From Paenibacillus sp. HW567 (lineage in GTDB: Bacteria; Bacillota; Bacilli; Paenibacillales; Paenibacillaceae): a DNA stretch of 64,000 nucleotides. Below the pieces are notes generated by a model, which was given only the letters and a program-made list of their open reading frames with translations, was not told where the DNA came from and did not search any database. The stretch spans positions 3,357,687 through 3,421,686 of the forward strand of contig NZ_KB910518.1 of the NCBI RefSeq assembly GCF_000374185.1, given 5' to 3'. Position 1 is the stretch's first letter. Each line of letters starts with the position of its first letter. The position numbers were made by a program, and so were the translations under genes. Shown in pieces: positions 17,266-25,969 of this stretch.

Positions 17266-18067
17266 CCGGCAGACTGTCCTTCTTGGCGTTCGAGAGCAGC
17301 TCCCGCACATGCTCCAGCAGCGATTTCATCGCTTCCATATCCTGCACCTGCCAGAGTTGATTAAAGCGCTCCTGGCTTTCGATGGCTTCATTGACCAGGT
17401 GATAGAAATACAATTGATGAATCGCCTTCAGCACCTGCGTTGTAGTGTTCGAATTATCCTCAAATGTTTTTTGCGCATCCAGAATTTCATCACGGATGCT
17501 GGACATCTCGCTGTCCAGTATCGAAGCGGCTTCCGCTGCCGTCTTCAGCCGCAGGCGCATTTCATCCGGGAGACTCTCCCGGTATTTATAGTTCAGGGAA
17601 TGCTCAATCGTTGCCCAGAAGTTCATTGCCAAGGTACGGATCTGAATTTCGGCGAGCACGATCTTTTGCCCCAGGGCTGTCTGTACCGGGTATTTAATAA
17701 TCATATGGAAGCTGCGGTAGCCGCTTTCCTTATAATTCGTAATGTAGTCCTTCTCGTAGAGGACCTCCAGGTCCTTGCGGGCACGGATATATTCCGCGAC
17801 TCTGCGGATATCCTCGACGAACTGGCACATAATGCGAATGCCGGCGATATCCTCAATGCCCGTTTCCAGGTCCTCCATCTTCACATTCAAGCGCTTAGCC
17901 TTCTCAAGAATGCTTGAGAGCCGTTTTACGCGTCCAGTCACGAACTCGATAGGGGTGTACTCTTCTCTTTTCTTAAGCTCCGCGCGCATTGTTTTGAATT
18001 TAACCTTCAATTCTTCCACTGTCTGTTCATATGGAAGCAAAAATGTTCCCCAGTCCCTGACGTCCAT
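17255..18067 (-). CDS. relQ: Small alarmone synthetase (GTP pyrophosphokinase), RelQ type
   Basis: A 270-residue synthetase that transfers pyrophosphate from ATP to GTP or GDP to make (p)ppGpp. There is no HD hydrolase domain, TGS or ACT domain, so it is a synthetase-only enzyme. Motifs: EDIAGIRIMCQF with the Mg-binding aspartate, KESGYRSFHMII, and EIQIRTLAMNFWATIEHSL with the catalytic glutamate. The last motif is closer to YjbM (RelQ) than to YwaC (RelP). It is longer than the roughly 210 residues of those proteins because of a helical C-terminal extension. The ATG at 18067 sits behind CAGGAGG. The downstream DUF309 gene overlaps its end. Confidence 0.85.
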   Translation of the reverse strand: MDVRDWGTFLLPYEQTVEELKVKFKTMRAELKKREEYTPIEFVTGRVKRLSSILEKAKRLNVKMEDLETGIEDIAGIRIMCQFVEDIRRVAEYIRARKDLEVLYEKDYITNYKESGYRSFHMIIKYPVQTALGQKIVLAEIQIRTLAMNFWATIEHSLNYKYRESLPDEMRLRLKTAAEAASILDSEMSSIRDEILDAQKTFEDNSNTTTQVLKAIHQLYFYHLVNEAIESQERFNQLWQVQDMEAMKSLLEHVRELLSNAKKDSLPDGL

Positions 18068-18095
18068 CGCCTTAGTCCTCCTGTCCATTCATCCT

Positions 18096-19190
18096 TCAGT
18101 GATGATCAGCACCCACCGCTTCCAGGATATGAGAGAATCCGTCGCGCCGCAGCAGTTGCCGTAGTCCGGCGTGCACTCTGCGGTTAACCTCCGGTCCCTC
18201 ATAGATGAGAGCTGTATAAATTTCGACCAGGCTTGCGCCTGCCCGGATCTTCTCATATGCGTCCTGAGCGGTAAAAATACCGCCTGAACCAATGATCGGC
18301 AGCCTGCCGTCGGTCTGGCGGTAGATTCTGCGAATAATTTCAGTCGAACGGTCGCGCAGCGGCTTGCCGCTGAGGCCCCCTGTCTCGCCTGCCTTGTCAC
18401 TCTTCAGCCCTTCACGGTTAAGCGTAGTGTTGGTGGCAATCACACCGTCCATTCCGGCTTCAGAGAGCGTATGTACCATATACTCTAGCTCGGCATCGCT
18501 GACGTCGGGAGCAATTTTGACCAGCAGGCTTTTGGCGGTACCGCTCTGCACACGCTGAAGCTCCATTTCTTCCTGAACTTGTGCAAGCAGATTCGACAGC
18601 TCGCTGCCGTGCTGCAGACTGCGCAGATCCGGCGTATTCGGCGAGCTGATATTGACCACAAAAAAATCACCGTACGGATATAGCGTACGGATACACTGGC
18701 GGTAATCCTCATGCGCCGATTCATTTGGCGTTGTTTTGTTGCGGCCAATGTTCACCGCCACCGGAATCCTGCGTTTCCCGAGCGCCTTCAGCCGCTGCGC
18801 CATCGCCTCCGCGCCCTCATTATTGAAGCCCATCCGGTTAATCAGCGCTTCGTCAGGCAGAAGGCGGAATAGCCGCGGGCTGTCGTTGCCCGGCTGGCCC
18901 TTCGGCGTCACCGTGCCCACTTCCATAAATCCAAATCCTATAGAGGAGAAGCCCCCTACCGCTTCAGCATTTTTATCCAGGCCCGCAGCCAGTCCCACCG
19001 GAGTCGGGAAATGCAGTCCGAACAGGTCAACCGCCAAATCGGCCGTCTCGGGAACGCCGTACATCAGACGCATTGCCGCGTTTCCGCCGGGCACAAGACT
19101 TGATTTGTTCAGTCCGCCGATGACGAGATGGTGCGCCTTCTCCGGGTCCATTTTAAAGAAAATAGGTTTGCCTAAATGTCGATACAGCAC
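18096..19190 (-). CDS. pyrD: Dihydroorotate dehydrogenase, quinone-linked
   Basis: A 364-residue class 2 enzyme oxidising dihydroorotate to orotate in pyrimidine synthesis with quinone as acceptor. The family pattern is clear: DPEKAHHL in the N-terminal quinone tunnel helix, GLAAGLDKNAE for FMN, NRMGFNNEG, NISSPNTPDLR with the catalytic serine, and IIGSGGIFTAQDAYEKI. I place the start at GTG 19190, behind GAAGGAG, which gives the usual length; the frame is open about 80 codons further upstream but that extension has no homology pattern. It is separated from any other pyr gene, as is common for the quinone-linked type. Confidence 0.87.
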   Translation of the reverse strand: MLYRHLGKPIFFKMDPEKAHHLVIGGLNKSSLVPGGNAAMRLMYGVPETADLAVDLFGLHFPTPVGLAAGLDKNAEAVGGFSSIGFGFMEVGTVTPKGQPGNDSPRLFRLLPDEALINRMGFNNEGAEAMAQRLKALGKRRIPVAVNIGRNKTTPNESAHEDYRQCIRTLYPYGDFFVVNISSPNTPDLRSLQHGSELSNLLAQVQEEMELQRVQSGTAKSLLVKIAPDVSDAELEYMVHTLSEAGMDGVIATNTTLNREGLKSDKAGETGGLSGKPLRDRSTEIIRRIYRQTDGRLPIIGSGGIFTAQDAYEKIRAGASLVEIYTALIYEGPEVNRRVHAGLRQLLRRDGFSHILEAVGADHH

Positions 19191-19401
19191 CGTTCTCGCT
19201 CCTTCAAAGGGAACCCTTAAGTGATGCAGGTAACTCCCCGATTCTGTAGGTTTCTTCTTAATTTTAGCCGTTTCCGGGGGAAAAGAAAAGTTTTTTACCC
19301 TGCACTGCTCCGGAGCGAAACGCCGAGTATAGTATTTTTCTTGTAAACGCATTACAATGTAAGGGTAATCACTGACGAAGAGAGAAAGAGGGATGAACGA
19401 T

Positions 19402-19539
19402 ATGTCCACAAAACGCAAACCACCCACATTGCAGCAAAAGAAAGAAGAAGTTAACCGCAGTGCAATCCTATGGATCAGTGTCAGTCTGGTGCTTCTGGTG
19501 CTTCTGATTCTTGTTTTATTTATAGTAGCAGGAAATTAA
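19402..19539 (+). CDS. 45-residue single-pass membrane protein
   Basis: A short reading frame from ATG 19402, with an AGAGGGATG-type ribosome binding site before it. The first 20 residues are basic and polar (MSTKRKPPTLQQKKEEVNRS) and the remainder is one membrane helix of about 22 hydrophobic residues, giving an N-in topology by the positive-inside rule. It is transcribed divergently from pyrD. Its TAA overlaps the stop of the convergent L,D-transpeptidase gene by three bases. I recognise no family. A tight fit between flanking genes, a good start signal and a full membrane helix argue it is real. Confidence 0.6.
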   Translation: MSTKRKPPTLQQKKEEVNRSAILWISVSLVLLVLLILVLFIVAGN

Positions 19540-20996
19540 TCCAGCCAATGGTAGACTTTGTGGGGGTTGGTCTGATTCTCTGGTGCACTGGACGGGAAGC
19601 GTTCCTCTGGAAGCAGCGGCTCATCAGGCAGAACCCCCTCTGTAATTTCGACCTTCGTTCCCATCGGCGCCATCGCGAACAGCTCCTCCACATCCTCCCG
19701 TTTCATCCGGATACAGCCCTTGGACTCATCCTTGCCAATGCTGTCCGGCTCATTCGTACCGTGAATAGCATAGTTGGTATCCGAGAGCTGCATGCCGCGG
19801 CTGCCGAATTCACCGTTATCGCGCCCGTTCGGATTAACCACCTTATCGGAGATTTCGAACTCCCCTTCCGGTGTCCTGCCCCCTCCAAGTCCAACCTCAT
19901 AGTTCCGCAGAATGATGTTGCCGCTGATCACTGCCAGGCGGTGTTTTTGTTTATCTACAATAATTCTAAGCGGACTGGTAAAAAAAGGCTGATCTGCTGA
20001 TTTCCCGCCGCCTGACGCCCCTGCCCCATTGCCGCTTCCCTGGCCCGCCGCCGGGATAGCCGACGCCTCTGGCCCGGCAGGCTTCGCCGTAGCTTCTGGA
20101 GGCTGCGGGGCTGCCGCCGCGCGCAATGCAGCGAAGTTCTTTTTCATCAGCGGGGTCGTTCCGCCCAGAATATTCTCCGGAAAAGATTTGGTCAGCTCCT
20201 GCAGTGCCTCCGGCAACGCGCCTTTGCTGTTCTTGTAAGAGCGGATGGCGCTCGAGAGCACGGCCAGCTCCTCCTGGCTGCGCTGCCATGACCCTGCCTG
20301 CTTCTTCAGCCCTCCTGCTTCCGGGGGCGTACAAGCACAGGCAGCCGGATCATAGGACTGGTAAACAACCTTGCCTTCCTTGTCCTTCTCAATTGTAGCG
20401 GCAAGCGGCAGATTCTTTTTCCATAGCAGCCATTGTCCCGAACGCTTCATGGTCAGGATAGCTGTCCTGGATGTATCCTGCCCGCTCTGCACCGTCTTGG
20501 CCAAGGTCCGGCCCATCGAAGCTGCGTCTTCACCTGTCGCCGTGAAGCCCATTGCCGCAGGCTGCGAAGACTTTACTTCCTCTGATGCCGGAGCCGATTC
20601 CGGTGTCGATGCCGGGACGTCCGGGTCCTCCAGCCCTGAAGCCGCATTCGCCGCTGCCGGCTCGCCGGGTTCACCCGTGCTTCCTTCCGGGGCTACCGCC
20701 GAGGGTATGAACAGCAGCAATAGCAGCACAAGCGCAAGCATTACCCTATTCCTTCTAAGCTTGGAATCATGCCGCTGCCGCGCTGTATTGAGCAATCCTT
20801 CTTCATACTCACGCAGCATTTCCGCAGGAACCTTGCTGTGCTCGAAAGCTTCATATACTCCGCCCGCCTGATTGAAGCAGTAGTTAGCCTTCCCATGCTG
20901 GCCGTTCTTATAATATTCCTTACCAAGCAAGTACCATGCCATCTTATTATCAGGGTGCATTTGCACATATGCTTTAAGATGCTGCGAGTTTTTCAT
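19536..20996 (-). CDS. Membrane-anchored L,D-transpeptidase (YkuD domain)
   Basis: A 486-residue protein. The cytoplasmic N-terminus (about 1-60) reads like a TPR pair (AWYLLGKEYYKNGQHGKANYCF), followed by one membrane helix near residues 84-103 and a long Ala/Pro/Glu/Ser-rich linker. The YkuD domain occupies roughly residues 340-460, starting LRIIVDKQKHRLAVISG and holding HGTNEPDSIG...SKGCIRM with the catalytic histidine near 413 and cysteine near 428. Such enzymes make 3-3 cross-links or attach proteins to peptidoglycan; in spore-formers some act on the spore coat or cortex. The cytoplasmic TPR-like part is unusual for this family. Confidence 0.87.
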   Translation of the reverse strand: MKNSQHLKAYVQMHPDNKMAWYLLGKEYYKNGQHGKANYCFNQAGGVYEAFEHSKVPAEMLREYEEGLLNTARQRHDSKLRRNRVMLALVLLLLLFIPSAVAPEGSTGEPGEPAAANAASGLEDPDVPASTPESAPASEEVKSSQPAAMGFTATGEDAASMGRTLAKTVQSGQDTSRTAILTMKRSGQWLLWKKNLPLAATIEKDKEGKVVYQSYDPAACACTPPEAGGLKKQAGSWQRSQEELAVLSSAIRSYKNSKGALPEALQELTKSFPENILGGTTPLMKKNFAALRAAAAPQPPEATAKPAGPEASAIPAAGQGSGNGAGASGGGKSADQPFFTSPLRIIVDKQKHRLAVISGNIILRNYEVGLGGGRTPEGEFEISDKVVNPNGRDNGEFGSRGMQLSDTNYAIHGTNEPDSIGKDESKGCIRMKREDVEELFAMAPMGTKVEITEGVLPDEPLLPEERFPSSAPENQTNPHKVYHWLD

Positions 20997-21055
20997 CGGG
21001 GCCTCCGGGTTATGAGTTACTTTAATCTTTATTAGTTTATATCGGCTGAATCATC

Positions 21056-21104
21056 AAAAAAAGACATCCCTAGCCGCATTTATCGCAGCAAAGAGATGTC
21101 TTTA
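21056..21104 (-). terminator. Rho-independent terminator, distal of two after ferredoxin
   Basis: On the minus strand the arms AAAGACATC and GATGTCTTT, separated by a 26-base loop, run into seven T residues. It is the second of two hairpins following the ferredoxin gene. Confidence 0.7.
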
Positions 21105-21107
21105 TGG

Positions 21108-21155
21108 AAATATAAGGACCTGATGGAGGCCACCCTTCATCAGGTCCTTATATTT
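21108..21155 (-). terminator. Perfect 18-bp hairpin just after ferredoxin
   Basis: The arms AAATATAAGGACCTGATG (21108-21125) and its exact complement (21138-21155) enclose a 12-base loop. The stem lies 27 bases after the ferredoxin stop. Its flanks are only moderately T-rich, so it may act as a terminator in both directions or as an mRNA 3' stabiliser in front of the terminator at 21056-21104. Confidence 0.65.
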
Positions 21156-21181
21156 TGCGCAGATACGAATACCTTAGAGGC

Positions 21182-21472
<291 letters not shown>

Positions 21473-21584
21473 TTATTTTTCTCATATTAATATAAATGGA
21501 ATACAATTTCAATGAGTTTTGAGTCCGTTTCCCATTTTGACGTAATATGCAGCTACACTGCCGCCGTATTCAAAAACCGCCTGT

Positions 21585-22925
21585 TCAGTCATCCGCAGGG
21601 TCAACCTCGTGGAGATTGTCCTTCTGCAGGGAGGTCCCGCGCTCCTTGTGGTTGCGCAGACGCGCCGAATGGCTGTCACTGAGCATCCCCGCTGTCAGCA
21701 CGGCATTCTCGCCGAATTTATTGCGCAGCATGTCCATCGCTTTGGTAAGCGACTCCTTCTTAGGCTGGCGTTCATAATCGAACAGATCCAGTTGGATCGC
21801 GGAATCCTCTTTGGGGGTCAGCCCCTGCAGAGTTACACCCAATAGACGAATAGGCTTGTCCCCCTTCCAGTGCTTCGCAAATTGGTCGCAGACCGCCTTG
21901 TAGATGTCATCTGCGTTTTCCGTTGGAGCCTCAAGCTGGCGGGAGCGGGTGATGGTCTTCATTTCAGGCGTGCGAATTGTGAGCTGTACACCCGCCGCTA
22001 CCAATCCTTGCTTTCTCAGCCGCCGCGCTACCTGGTCACTGAGATTCAGCAGAATTGGCCGGGCCTCGGCTAAGCCGACAACGTCGCGCGGCAGTGTCGT
22101 CGTATGCCCAATAGACTTGCTCTGCTCCCGTTCAGGGTTCACTTCACCATGATCTATCCCGTTCCCCGCCCGCTTCAGCCATGAACCCATCACGCCAAAA
22201 TGCTCGACCAGCATGCTCTCCTCCGCAGCGGCCAACTGCCCGATACTGTAGATCCCCAGCCTGCGGAGCTTCTCCGCCGTTTTGCCGCCAATGCCGAACA
22301 TCTCATTGCAGGGCTTATTCCACAGGACACCCGGCACATCGCGCAGCCGCAGGACGGTGATGCCGTTAGGCTTCTTCAGATCGGATGCAATCTTGGCCAG
22401 CAGCTTATTGGGTGCAATGCCGATGGAGCAGGGCAGTCCCAGTTCCTCCATAATCCGCCGCTGAATGGCTTCGGCGATTTCCAGCGGTGTTCCGAATTGG
22501 CGGGAGCCGGTAATATCGAGATAACATTCGTCAATCGAGACGGCTTCGAGCTGCGGCGTGTAGCTGTAGGCAATTTGCATGAACGCATTCGAATACTTGC
22601 GGTATAGATGAAAATCCGGCTTAATCAAAATAAGCGAAGGACAAAGGCGCAGCGCCTTCTGCACCTGCATTCCCGTTGAGATCCCCTGCCTGCGCGCTGC
22701 ATAGGAACAGGTTACGATAATTCCCCGCCTCAGCTCCACGCTGCCGGCAACCGCTGTTGCTTTTCCTTTGTATTGATCAGGGTCCTCCGCCTCATGCACA
22801 GAGCAATAAAAAGCATTCATGTCCACATGCAAAATAACCCTGCCGCTTGTTGGATAATATTGATCCACATTCTGCACAATATCTACCTTCTTATATTCAG
22901 GGTTCCAAAGTGTTGATTTCAGCAT
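21585..22925 (-). CDS. dinB: DNA polymerase IV, Y family
   Basis: A 446-residue translesion polymerase. The palm motifs are ILHVDMNAFYCSVH with the first catalytic aspartate and AVSIDECYLDIT with the D-E pair; the YAARRQGI region of the fingers and the helix-hairpin-helix FGIGGKTAEKLRRLGI are present. Near the C-terminus, QLDLF is a sliding-clamp binding motif. About 20 residues before the first motif and a polar tail after the clamp motif make it slightly longer than E. coli DinB; the Bacillus YqjH/YqjW enzymes are the likely counterparts. Start ATG behind GGAGGAAGAGG. I see no clear SOS box in the short upstream region. Confidence 0.9.
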   Translation of the reverse strand: MLKSTLWNPEYKKVDIVQNVDQYYPTSGRVILHVDMNAFYCSVHEAEDPDQYKGKATAVAGSVELRRGIIVTCSYAARRQGISTGMQVQKALRLCPSLILIKPDFHLYRKYSNAFMQIAYSYTPQLEAVSIDECYLDITGSRQFGTPLEIAEAIQRRIMEELGLPCSIGIAPNKLLAKIASDLKKPNGITVLRLRDVPGVLWNKPCNEMFGIGGKTAEKLRRLGIYSIGQLAAAEESMLVEHFGVMGSWLKRAGNGIDHGEVNPEREQSKSIGHTTTLPRDVVGLAEARPILLNLSDQVARRLRKQGLVAAGVQLTIRTPEMKTITRSRQLEAPTENADDIYKAVCDQFAKHWKGDKPIRLLGVTLQGLTPKEDSAIQLDLFDYERQPKKESLTKAMDMLRNKFGENAVLTAGMLSDSHSARLRNHKERGTSLQKDNLHEVDPADD

Positions 22926-23001
22926 ACCTCTTCCTCCGGCGGAAGGTCAATAAATCTCGGCCTGCTGTAAAGTTCTTTGTTACATTCCCGCGTAAAAATG
23001 C

Positions 23002-23007
23002 TATAAT
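23002..23007 (+). promoter_or_regulatory. Likely -10 box of the cimA promoter
   Basis: TATAAT lies 31 bases before the cimA ATG. A TTACAT hexamer 16 bases upstream may serve as the -35. No T-box or other leader fits in the short untranslated region. Confidence 0.5.
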
Positions 23008-23037
23008 ATAAAAATTCAAACTTCTAGGAGGACTCTC

Positions 23038-24657
23038 ATGTCTAAGTCCATTTCCATCTTCGATACGACGCTGCGTGACGGCACCCAAGGTGAAGGTATC
23101 AGTCTGTCGGCGGATGACAAGCTGAAAATTGCCAAGAAACTCGATGATCTGGGCGTTCACTATATTGAAGGTGGCATCCCGGGAAGCAACAACAAAGACA
23201 TTGAGTTTTTTAAAAGAGTCAAGGAGCTGCATCTGAATGCCAAAATTACCGCATTCGGCAGCACCCGGCGCAAGAACTCCATTACCGAGCATGACGACAA
23301 CCTGCAAAGGATGATCGACGCCGGTGTTCCTGCAGCCACACTGGTCGGTAAATCATGGGACTTCCATGTGCATACTGCCCTGCAAACTACACTTGAAGAA
23401 AATCTCGCCATGATCGGCGAATCCATCTCCTACCTCAAACGCAAGGGCCTCGAAGTCATTTTTGATGCCGAGCATTTCTTCGACGGTTATAAGAACAATG
23501 CCGAATACGCTGCTGCCGTGCTGGCGACAGCCCGTAGCGCAGGTGCCGATTGGCTGGTGATGTGCGATACGAACGGCGGAACTCTGCCTTTTGAAATTCA
23601 GGAGATTGTCTCTAGCATTGCCCTTCAGCTCCCTGGAGCTTCACTCGGTATTCATACACATAACGATTGTGAGCTGGCGGTCGCCAATGCGCTTAGTGCA
23701 ATCGGAGCTGGAGTCCGTCAGGTTCAAGGCACAATCAACGGCTATGGCGAACGCTGCGGGAACGCCAACCTATGCTCAATCATTCCCACCCTCCAGCTCA
23801 AAATGGGGTATCACTGCATCCCTGGCGATTCGTTGCCTCAGCTTACAAATACGGCTCATTTCATCAGCGAGGTCGCCAATGTGAACCTTCCGGTGAATCA
23901 GCCATATGTTGGCAATGCCGCTTTTGCGCACAAAGGCGGAATTCATGTATCCGCAATTCTGCGCGATTCCCGCACCTATGAGCATATTGCCCCGGAGCTG
24001 GTCGGGAACAAGCAAAGAGTGCTCGTATCCGAGCTGGCCGGACAGAGCAACGTTCTGTCCAAAGCGCAGGACATGGGGCTCAGCCTTGACCCAAGCAGCG
24101 AGCAGGCCCGCAAGGTGATCGACAAAATCAAAACTCTGGAGCATCAGGGTTACCAATTCGAAGGCGCCGATGCCTCCCTGGAGCTGCTGCTTCGCGAAGC
24201 AACCGGAGAGGTGAACGAATTGTTCACCTTCGAATCCTTCAAGATGCTTGTAGAAAAAATAGCCGGACATCCTGTAGTTTCCGAGGCATTCGTCAAGCTT
24301 AGAGTCGGCGGTGAGAATCTGTATACCGCCGCTGAAGGCAACGGCCCGGTCAACGCGCTCGACAACGCGCTGCGCAAGGCGCTGCTCACCTACTTCCCGC
24401 AGCTTAAGGATATGCACCTTTCCGACTATAAGGTGCGGGTGCTGGATGAGCAGGATCAGACCGCTGCGAAGGTGCGCGTATTGATTGAGTCCAAAGACTA
24501 CAAGGATACCTGGAGTACCGTAGGTGTATCCAGCAACGTCATCGAAGCCAGTTGGGAAGCGCTGGTCGACAGTATGCGTTATGCCCTGCTTGGACAAATA
24601 TCGCTGGAGAACGGCAAGGAAACAAGCAGCGAGCCCCGCGGACTTGTGAATCACTAA
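23038..24657 (+). CDS. cimA: (R)-citramalate synthase
   Basis: A 539-residue enzyme of the HMGL/isopropylmalate synthase family that condenses pyruvate and acetyl-CoA to citramalate, giving a threonine-independent route to 2-oxobutyrate and isoleucine. The opening ISIFDTTLRDGTQGEGISLS with the metal-binding aspartate, the GIHTHNDCELAVANAL histidine pair and GTINGYGERCGNANL are all present. The C-terminal 120 residues form the LeuA-type allosteric domain. The sequence fits CimA rather than LeuA or homocitrate synthase (the catalytic stretch reads HKGGIHVSAI). Start ATG behind TAGGAGG. Monocistronic, with a terminator after it. Confidence 0.88.
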   Translation: MSKSISIFDTTLRDGTQGEGISLSADDKLKIAKKLDDLGVHYIEGGIPGSNNKDIEFFKRVKELHLNAKITAFGSTRRKNSITEHDDNLQRMIDAGVPAATLVGKSWDFHVHTALQTTLEENLAMIGESISYLKRKGLEVIFDAEHFFDGYKNNAEYAAAVLATARSAGADWLVMCDTNGGTLPFEIQEIVSSIALQLPGASLGIHTHNDCELAVANALSAIGAGVRQVQGTINGYGERCGNANLCSIIPTLQLKMGYHCIPGDSLPQLTNTAHFISEVANVNLPVNQPYVGNAAFAHKGGIHVSAILRDSRTYEHIAPELVGNKQRVLVSELAGQSNVLSKAQDMGLSLDPSSEQARKVIDKIKTLEHQGYQFEGADASLELLLREATGEVNELFTFESFKMLVEKIAGHPVVSEAFVKLRVGGENLYTAAEGNGPVNALDNALRKALLTYFPQLKDMHLSDYKVRVLDEQDQTAAKVRVLIESKDYKDTWSTVGVSSNVIEASWEALVDSMRYALLGQISLENGKETSSEPRGLVNH

Positions 24658-24688
24658 TTCCGACTGACAGTTTGTCCTTGTCTAAGCT

Positions 24689-24741
24689 AAACAAAGCCCC
24701 CCTGCAGCCGGAACTTTCCGTGATGCAGAGGGGCTTTGTTT
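24689..24741. terminator. Bidirectional terminator between cimA and the thioredoxin-like gene
   Basis: Arms AAACAAAGCCCC and GGGGCTTTGTTT, extended inward by CCTGCA/TGCAGA pairing, lie between two convergent genes. A-rich and T-rich flanks allow termination in both directions. Confidence 0.8.
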
Positions 24742-24776
24742 CAGCAATTACTTCATTATTACTCCATTGCTGCTTA

Positions 24777-25346
24777 TCAGGAGCCGGTAAGGGCAATAAT
24801 TTTCTTTTCCAGCTCATCAGGGGACAGAAAACCGAGAATCACCTCGGAAACCACCCCATTTTTGTCAACCAGCACATTGGTAGGGAATACCACGCCTTTA
24901 TATTTATCAAACACCTCGCCTTTCAGATCATACAAGATCGGAAACGCCAGCATATACTTTCTGACAAAACGTTCCGCATTCGGCTTATAATCCTGACTGG
25001 TTACGTTAATTCCGTAAATATCCAGCACATTGTTGTATTTCAGTGCCAGCGCATTGAGAGCAGGCGCCTCCTTCTGGCAAGGATCACACCACGAAGCCCA
25101 AAAGTTAAGCAAGACCGCCTTTTCCCGGGTTCCGCCTACCTTATAGCTGTGGCCGTCTTTGTCCTGCATAGAAAACGCAGGGGCCAGCAGACCCTCACCG
25201 GTACCGCTCTTAAGCTCCGGGGCTGACTGCTGCTGAATTGCAGGAACCGCCTCCGGCTCAGGCTTTAATCTATGCTCTACCGCCAGAAAGACCAAAAATA
25301 CAATAACGGCCAGGACCGTTAGATTACGTTTATTCACAGCTTTCAT
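24777..25346 (-). CDS. ResA/TlpA-like thiol-disulfide oxidoreductase
   Basis: A 189-residue membrane-anchored thioredoxin-fold protein acting outside the membrane. Residues 7-25 form an uncleaved signal anchor, followed by a polar linker, then the redoxin domain starting APAFSMQDKDGHSYKV. The active site is WASWCDPCQKE, a CxxC. The cis-proline follows in VFPTNVLVDKNG. Family members reduce apocytochrome c or other exported disulfides; no cytochrome genes are adjacent, so the target is open. It is convergent with cimA. Confidence 0.85.
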   Translation of the reverse strand: MKAVNKRNLTVLAVIVFLVFLAVEHRLKPEPEAVPAIQQQSAPELKSGTGEGLLAPAFSMQDKDGHSYKVGGTREKAVLLNFWASWCDPCQKEAPALNALALKYNNVLDIYGINVTSQDYKPNAERFVRKYMLAFPILYDLKGEVFDKYKGVVFPTNVLVDKNGVVSEVILGFLSPDELEKKIIALTGS

Positions 25347-25492
25347 AGAGGTTTATCCTTTGCAAATGGGATGGGTTTCTCCTATTGTTCCCTCATCAGG
25401 CCCTGTTTCAAACCATCCATTATCTGCAAAAAATAAATAAAAAAGAGGATTTCGCCAAAGACGAAACCCTATGAAGAGAGAGGGGTGAACAA

Positions 25493-25969
25493 ATGACAGC
25501 ATTCCAGGGAAAAATCCAGCCCATAGCGCTGAGTTCCTCCGTACAGCTTGCGCTGGGGAAGCACTTGCTGTCCTGTACTCCGCAGGAGGCCTGCGGAGTG
25601 CTGCTGGGTGCTGCCGCAGCGGGCGGCATGCGCATCAACGACTATATGCCCATGCGCAACGTAGCGCCTGACCCGCTGCATGCCTTTGTTCCCGATCCGC
25701 AGGAATGGGTTAAAGCACTCTACCTCGATCCCGCCCCCATCGGTTTGTTTCATTCCCACCCGCACTCCAGCCCCTGGCCCTCCACCGCCGATATTCAGGG
25801 CCTACCTTCCCTAGGCGCTGAATTCAAGGTGTATCTGATCGGTTCTCCCGGATCAAATGGCAAGGAGCCTCCGCGCTTGAATGGGTTCTATATCGACCGG
25901 CAGCCCGGAGCGGACGGAAATCCCAACCATAGACTGCTGCACGCGCCACTCTATGGTCTGCTTAGATAA
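25493..25969 (+). CDS. M67 family JAMM metallopeptidase
   Basis: A 158-residue Mov34/MPN-domain protein. The JAMM zinc signature is complete: a glutamate in PQEACGVLLG, then HSHPHSSPWPSTAD with both histidines, serine and aspartate. Related bacterial proteins remove ubiquitin-like or sulfur-carrier tails, for example C-terminal residues of ThiS/MoaD-type proteins in cysteine synthesis. No such partner is encoded nearby. The 3' end overlaps the convergent exonuclease gene by 19 bases. The ATG at 25493 follows a GAGAGAGGGG site. Confidence 0.82.
   Translation: MTAFQGKIQPIALSSSVQLALGKHLLSCTPQEACGVLLGAAAAGGMRINDYMPMRNVAPDPLHAFVPDPQEWVKALYLDPAPIGLFHSHPHSSPWPSTADIQGLPSLGAEFKVYLIGSPGSNGKEPPRLNGFYIDRQPGADGNPNHRLLHAPLYGLLR

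Noticed and set aside
19191..19427. Upstream extension of the pyrD frame by about 79 codons
   Set aside because: It crosses the divergent promoter region, has no homology pattern, and the GTG at 19190 with GAAGGAG gives the normal length.
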